Assembly (NCBI RefSeq): GCF_038443385.1
Contig: NZ_CP151726.1
Coordinates: forward strand, 8,990,001-9,054,000
From: Stieleria varia
Lineage (GTDB): Bacteria; Planctomycetota; Planctomycetia; Pirellulales; Pirellulaceae
Direction of reading: 5' to 3'
Length of the DNA stretch: 64,000 nucleotides
Part shown: one piece after another, positions 60,556 to 64,000 of the stretch
Position numbering within the stretch: the stretch's first letter is position 1
Layout: the number at the start of each line of letters is the position of its first letter
Position numbers and translations under genes: made by a program
Notes under the pieces: generated by a model
The model's input: the letters and a program-made list of their open reading frames with translations, nothing else
What the model was told of the DNA's origin: nothing
Databases searched by the model: none

Positions 60556-60592
60556 GTCTACTGAGCGGCAAGCCCGATGGTGGCGGCGATTA

Positions 60593-60616
60593 CGCCTTCG
60601 GCTTGTCGTTAAACGA
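60593..60616 (-). repeat. 24-bp gene-end repeat, copy 4, containing a stop codon
   Basis: On the minus strand the core reads GTTTAACGACAAGCCGAAGG. It includes the TAA stop (60609-60611) of the DUF1501 gene, so the repeat overlaps the coding end. Confidence 0.85.
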
Positions 60617-62078
60617 GGAGATCGTGTTGAACGATGCCGTGTACGTCGGTCAAGCGATACTGGCGGCCTTGATGACGAAAGGTCAATCGTTCGTGGTTCA
60701 GCCCCAGCAGGTGTAGCAGGGTTGCGTTGAGATCGTGTACGTGAACGGGCTTGTCCACGATGCTGTAGCCCAGTTCGTCGGTTGCGCCGTGGATCGTTCC
60801 TGGTTTCGTTCCTCCCCCGGCCATCCACATCGCAAAGGCGTCGCGGTGATGGTCGCGACCGGGCGACGTCTTTTTGCCTTCTTCGTTCGCTCCTTGGGCC
60901 ATCGGCGTTCGACCAAACTCAGCCGACCAGACCACCAGCGTTTCATCCAGCATCCCGCGTTGTTTTAGGTCCTGGATCAATGCAGCAATGGGACGATCCA
61001 CTTGATCGCATTTCTTGGGCAGACCGCCGTAAAGGTTTCCGTGATGGTCCCAACCTTGATCAAAGAGCTGGACGAACCGCACACCGCGCTCGACCAAGCG
61101 ACGGGCGAGCAGACAATTGTTAGCGAAACTGGGTTTCCCCGTTTCTTTGAAGCCATCGCGAAATGTTGTCCCATAGAGGTCATGGATTCGTTGAGACTCG
61201 CCACTGAGGTCCATCAGATCTGGCACCGACGTTTGCATGCGATACGCCATCTCATACTGATCGATCCGTGTGGCGATCTCGGGGTCGCCCACATCCGCCA
61301 ACGTGTCCGCGTTGAGTTGATTGACCGCGTCGATGATTCGTCGACGGCTGGCATCTTTCACGCCCGGCGGATTGGATAGGAACAGAACCGGGTCGCCTTG
61401 CGAGCGAAACTCGACGCCTTGATAGACCGTGGGCAAGAATCCGCTGCCCCAAGCCGAATTGCCCGCTCCGAGAACGCTGCCAGTGATCAGCACCACAAAT
61501 CCTGGCAGGTTTTGATTTTCGCTGCCTAGACCGTAGGTCACCCATGAACCCAGCGACGGTCGACCAAATCGACCGAAACCGGAGAGCATGAAGAGTTGAG
61601 CGGGTCCGTGATTGAACTCGTTGGTGTGCATCGAACGAATCATGCACAACTCATCGGCCACGCCTTGTAATTGCGGCAGCAGATTGGAAATCTCCATTCC
61701 GGATTTTCCACACTTTCGAAAACCCCAATCGCTGGGCGTTCCGAACAGACTCGGTTGCGATCGGATGAACGCAAACTTCTTGCCCTGAAACATTTCATCG
61801 GGGCACCGCTCGCCGTTGCGTTTGGCCAGTTCGGGCTTGGGATCAAACAGGTCCAGGTGCGACGGCGAGCCGACCATGTGGATGTGGATCACGCTCTTGG
61901 CACGAGCGGGGAAATGCGGCGGCTTAGGATCGAGCGGTCCGGGGGTAGCGTTCGACTGAGCATCCGCCGCGTGTCCGATGCCGTCGTTGCCCAGCAGAGA
62001 GCCCAAAGCGATGGACCCCAATCCGAAACCAACTCGGCTGAGGATTTGACGACGTGAGGTTGGGATTACAAAAGTCAT
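60609..62078 (-). CDS. DUF1501 (sulfatase-like superfamily) protein with Tat signal
   Basis: 489 residues. The N-terminal SRRQILSRVGFGLGSIALGS is a Tat-type signal. Conserved DUF1501 stretches: SVIHIHMVGSPSHLDLFDPK, MIRSMHTNEFNHGPAQLFML, GRPSLGSWVTYGLGSENQNL, ERGVRFVQLFDQGWDHHGNL, VVWSAEFGRTPMAQG, GRDHHRDAFAMWMAGGGTK. DUF1501 proteins are almost always paired with DUF1549/DUF1553 cytochrome-like proteins, as here, and are very numerous in planctomycetes; function unproven. The stop codon lies inside a gene-end repeat. The upstream neighbour is 25 bases away on the same strand. Confidence 0.94.
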   Translation of the reverse strand: MTFVIPTSRRQILSRVGFGLGSIALGSLLGNDGIGHAADAQSNATPGPLDPKPPHFPARAKSVIHIHMVGSPSHLDLFDPKPELAKRNGERCPDEMFQGKKFAFIRSQPSLFGTPSDWGFRKCGKSGMEISNLLPQLQGVADELCMIRSMHTNEFNHGPAQLFMLSGFGRFGRPSLGSWVTYGLGSENQNLPGFVVLITGSVLGAGNSAWGSGFLPTVYQGVEFRSQGDPVLFLSNPPGVKDASRRRIIDAVNQLNADTLADVGDPEIATRIDQYEMAYRMQTSVPDLMDLSGESQRIHDLYGTTFRDGFKETGKPSFANNCLLARRLVERGVRFVQLFDQGWDHHGNLYGGLPKKCDQVDRPIAALIQDLKQRGMLDETLVVWSAEFGRTPMAQGANEEGKKTSPGRDHHRDAFAMWMAGGGTKPGTIHGATDELGYSIVDKPVHVHDLNATLLHLLGLNHERLTFRHQGRQYRLTDVHGIVQHDLLV

Positions 62079-62103
62079 TTGGTTTTGATGATGAATGCTT
62101 GTG

Positions 62104-64000
62104 TCAATTCAACGTGATCGTTTCATCCAAGTTCAACAGCGCGCTGGCGACGGAGTACCACGCGGCCACTTCGATCGCATCGAATTGCTCGTCGCGAAAC
62201 GTCTTGGGCAACACCGAGAGCCGCTGCTTCACTTCGTCCGGCTGCTCCGTCAAACGCTGACGCTCGGTGCGGTACAACCCGACAAGCACACGGACTTGTT
62301 GATCGTTTGCCCAACGCCCTGTCGCAAGTGAGAACGCGTACCGGGCGATGTCGTCCACGTTGTCCGTGTCTGTTTCTCGCAAGACACGCTGAGCCAGAGC
62401 CACGGCAGCCTCCGCATAAGCGTGATCGTTCAGCAAGACCAACGCTTGGAGCGGTGTATTGGTCCGCGGACGTTTGACCGTACACGAGGCCCGATCGGGT
62501 GCATCGAAGGTGACGAAACTTGGGTAGGGCGCTGAACGTTTCCAAACGACATACAAACCGCGTCGATATCGATCGGCATCGTCGGCCGCTTTCCAAGTCG
62601 GCTGGTTTCGTCCGACCGCTCGCCAAATCCCATCGGGTTGATAGGGCATGATCGGTGGTCCACCGGATTGCAGCGACAACAAACCTGAAATCGCCAAGGC
62701 ATTGTCGCGAATCGTTTCTGCCGGCAATCGATACCGTGGCCCACGTGAGAGCCAGACATTGTCCGGATCCTGTTGTAACTGTTGCGACGTCATCGACGAG
62801 GATTGGCGAAACGTCGATGACAATACGATCGTCTTCAGGACTTGCTTGATCGACCATTCGTCCTGCAGCTCCAGAGCCAGAAAGTCCAATAACTGCGGAT
62901 GGCTTGGCGGTTCGCTCTGTGTGCCGAAGTCTTCTTCGGTAACGACGATGCCGCGACCGAAAACTTGCGCCCACAAACGATTGACGGTGACTCTGGCCAA
63001 CAACGGGTTGTCGCGATCGACCAACCAACGAGCCAATCCCAATCGGTTGGCCGGCATGTCATCGTCCAGCGGATGCAGTGACGCGGGCGTACCCGGCGAA
63101 ACTGGGTCACCCGGCGACAAGTAATCTCCACGCAGCATGACGAATGTTTCACGCGGCTCTGGTTCCTCGACCATCACCAAGGTCGTCGGCGGAGCCATCT
63201 TGTCGATCGCGTTCTCGGTCGCGGTGATTCGTCGCTGCAGTTGCTGCACTGCTGGATTCTGTCCATCGAAGTGGGCTCTCAGCTTCTTCAGTTCGCCAGG
63301 TTTCAATGGGCCTTCACTCATCAGGTATTGAGCGATCTGATCGGGTAGGTCCGCGGTTTCGGGCGATCCGACCAGCAATGAAATGCGAGGCCGACCGATG
63401 ACCCGTCCTCGACCAAAACGCTGATCCAGGGTGATGACCAGGCGAGCATCCGGATCGGGTGCAACGGGATCGATCGTGTGAAATTCGGCCCAGTGTTCCT
63501 TTTTAAATTGTGGGGCGATCGCCCAACCGGTCCCGGTTTTGCCGTCCACCGCATTGGCGACTTCATACTTCGGTTGAGAAAACGATGCGGTGGCGGAGCC
63601 CAACTCGACGGACCTCAAGTCCTCGGCGGTTTGCACGTTCAGTTCCAATTCGTGTAACACAAAATTTGTGCGTTCGGCATCCCCGCGTCCCGGACCGCCG
63701 CCGGGCAGGTCGTCGTGCCGTAACGCTTCCAAGCGAATCCCGATCACCGGCTGGGCGACATTTGCGTACTCGAATCGATACACCGTCGAGCCGGGCAATC
63801 CACCGGAGATCAACACGGACTGGTCATCAAGAATCTCAGCCGCTTCGTCGCCGCTGCTGGTGAACGAGGGGCGTGGCGTGATCCACTCGGCGCGTCCGGA
63901 GGCAAGTGCCTGACGCGTGGACTGTTGCCACTGGCGAAACTGTTCATCCGTGTTGATGGAGTCGTGTTGTTTTTTCAGCTCGGTTAACTGTTGTCGAAGC
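62104..64000 (-). CDS. DUF1549/DUF1553-type protein, partial (N terminus outside the window)
   Basis: The reading frame is open from 62104 to the window edge, giving about 632 C-terminal residues. It contains a beta part (VLISGGLPGSTVYRFEYANV; ELNVQTAEDLRSVELGSATA), a coiled segment (GELKKLRAHFDGQNPAVQQL), and the DUF1553 region: LGLARWLVDRDNPLLARVTV, NRLWAQVFGRGIVVTEEDFG, SEPPSHPQLLDFLALEL, YRLPAETIRDNALAISGLLS, ALVLLNDHAYAEAAVALAQR. In full-length relatives the missing N terminus carries a cytochrome-c-like (PSCyt) domain and DUF1549. It is probably secreted and works with the DUF1501 protein encoded next to it. Confidence 0.93.
   Translation of the reverse strand, partial: LRQQLTELKKQHDSINTDEQFRQWQQSTRQALASGRAEWITPRPSFTSSGDEAAEILDDQSVLISGGLPGSTVYRFEYANVAQPVIGIRLEALRHDDLPGGGPGRGDAERTNFVLHELELNVQTAEDLRSVELGSATASFSQPKYEVANAVDGKTGTGWAIAPQFKKEHWAEFHTIDPVAPDPDARLVITLDQRFGRGRVIGRPRISLLVGSPETADLPDQIAQYLMSEGPLKPGELKKLRAHFDGQNPAVQQLQRRITATENAIDKMAPPTTLVMVEEPEPRETFVMLRGDYLSPGDPVSPGTPASLHPLDDDMPANRLGLARWLVDRDNPLLARVTVNRLWAQVFGRGIVVTEEDFGTQSEPPSHPQLLDFLALELQDEWSIKQVLKTIVLSSTFRQSSSMTSQQLQQDPDNVWLSRGPRYRLPAETIRDNALAISGLLSLQSGGPPIMPYQPDGIWRAVGRNQPTWKAADDADRYRRGLYVVWKRSAPYPSFVTFDAPDRASCTVKRPRTNTPLQALVLLNDHAYAEAAVALAQRVLRETDTDNVDDIARYAFSLATGRWANDQQVRVLVGLYRTERQRLTEQPDEVKQRLSVLPKTFRDEQFDAIEVAAWYSVASALLNLDETITLN

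Overview
The window comes from a planctomycete, most likely a Rhodopirellula-like member of the Pirellulaceae. This is inferred from gene content: a very large secreted protein with an N-terminal LEPR-XLL-type motif, GEVED-like and dockerin modules; a DUF1501 gene next to a DUF1549/DUF1553-type gene; an ECF sigma factor overlapping a Ser/Thr kinase gene; CehA/McbA-type secreted proteins; and short hairpin repeats scattered through the intergenic DNA. No rRNA, tRNA, CRISPR array, plasmid origin or intact transposon was recognised.

Layout. 0.2-3.5 kb: ECF sigma factor plus kinase operon, then two small secreted proteins. 3.5-9.5 kb: accessory-looking stretch with an FAD-dependent oxidoreductase, a reverse-transcriptase remnant, a SUMF1-domain protein, and a second diverged copy of the oxidoreductase 3' end; the non-coding parts are full of hairpins. 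9.5-12.6 kb (minus): a secreted unknown, nadA and a short SPFH-type membrane protein. 12.8-18.8 kb: 1991-residue secreted metalloprotease-like protein. 18.9-23.2 kb (minus): PQQ-type beta-propeller protein and an ars cluster (arsR, arsD, arsA) with two matching palindromic operators. 23.4-31.8 kb (minus): MoxR / DUF58 / BatA-like / VWA-GATase / cysteine-rich membrane protein operon. 31.9-41.6 kb: divergent secreted TPR protein of about 3230 residues. 41.8-48.7 kb (minus): three consecutive CehA/McbA-type metallohydrolase-like genes. 48.8-52.8 kb: thioredoxin-fold protein without its cysteines, a membrane protein with a long charged tail, and an HNH nuclease. 53.5-64 kb: PhoD-like phosphatase and membrane protein (minus), alkaline phosphatase and GH5-like hydrolase (plus), a small secreted protein, then the DUF1501 and DUF1553 genes (minus, the last running off the window).

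Functional reading. Much of the content is secreted or periplasmic: phosphatases, glycosidase-like and metallohydrolase-like enzymes, and large modular proteins, which fits a heterotroph that degrades polymers. The sigma/kinase pair and the MoxR-VWA operon with its giant divergent neighbour are the most system-like units. The most unusual non-coding signals are a 24-bp element found at the 3' ends of four genes in the same orientation, three identical copies of another 24-bp element, and a series of hairpins that keep stem length and loop size while stem sequence varies.

Limits: all family assignments are from reading motifs by eye; no database search was possible. Start codons were chosen from signal peptides, ribosome-binding sites and overlap with neighbours.
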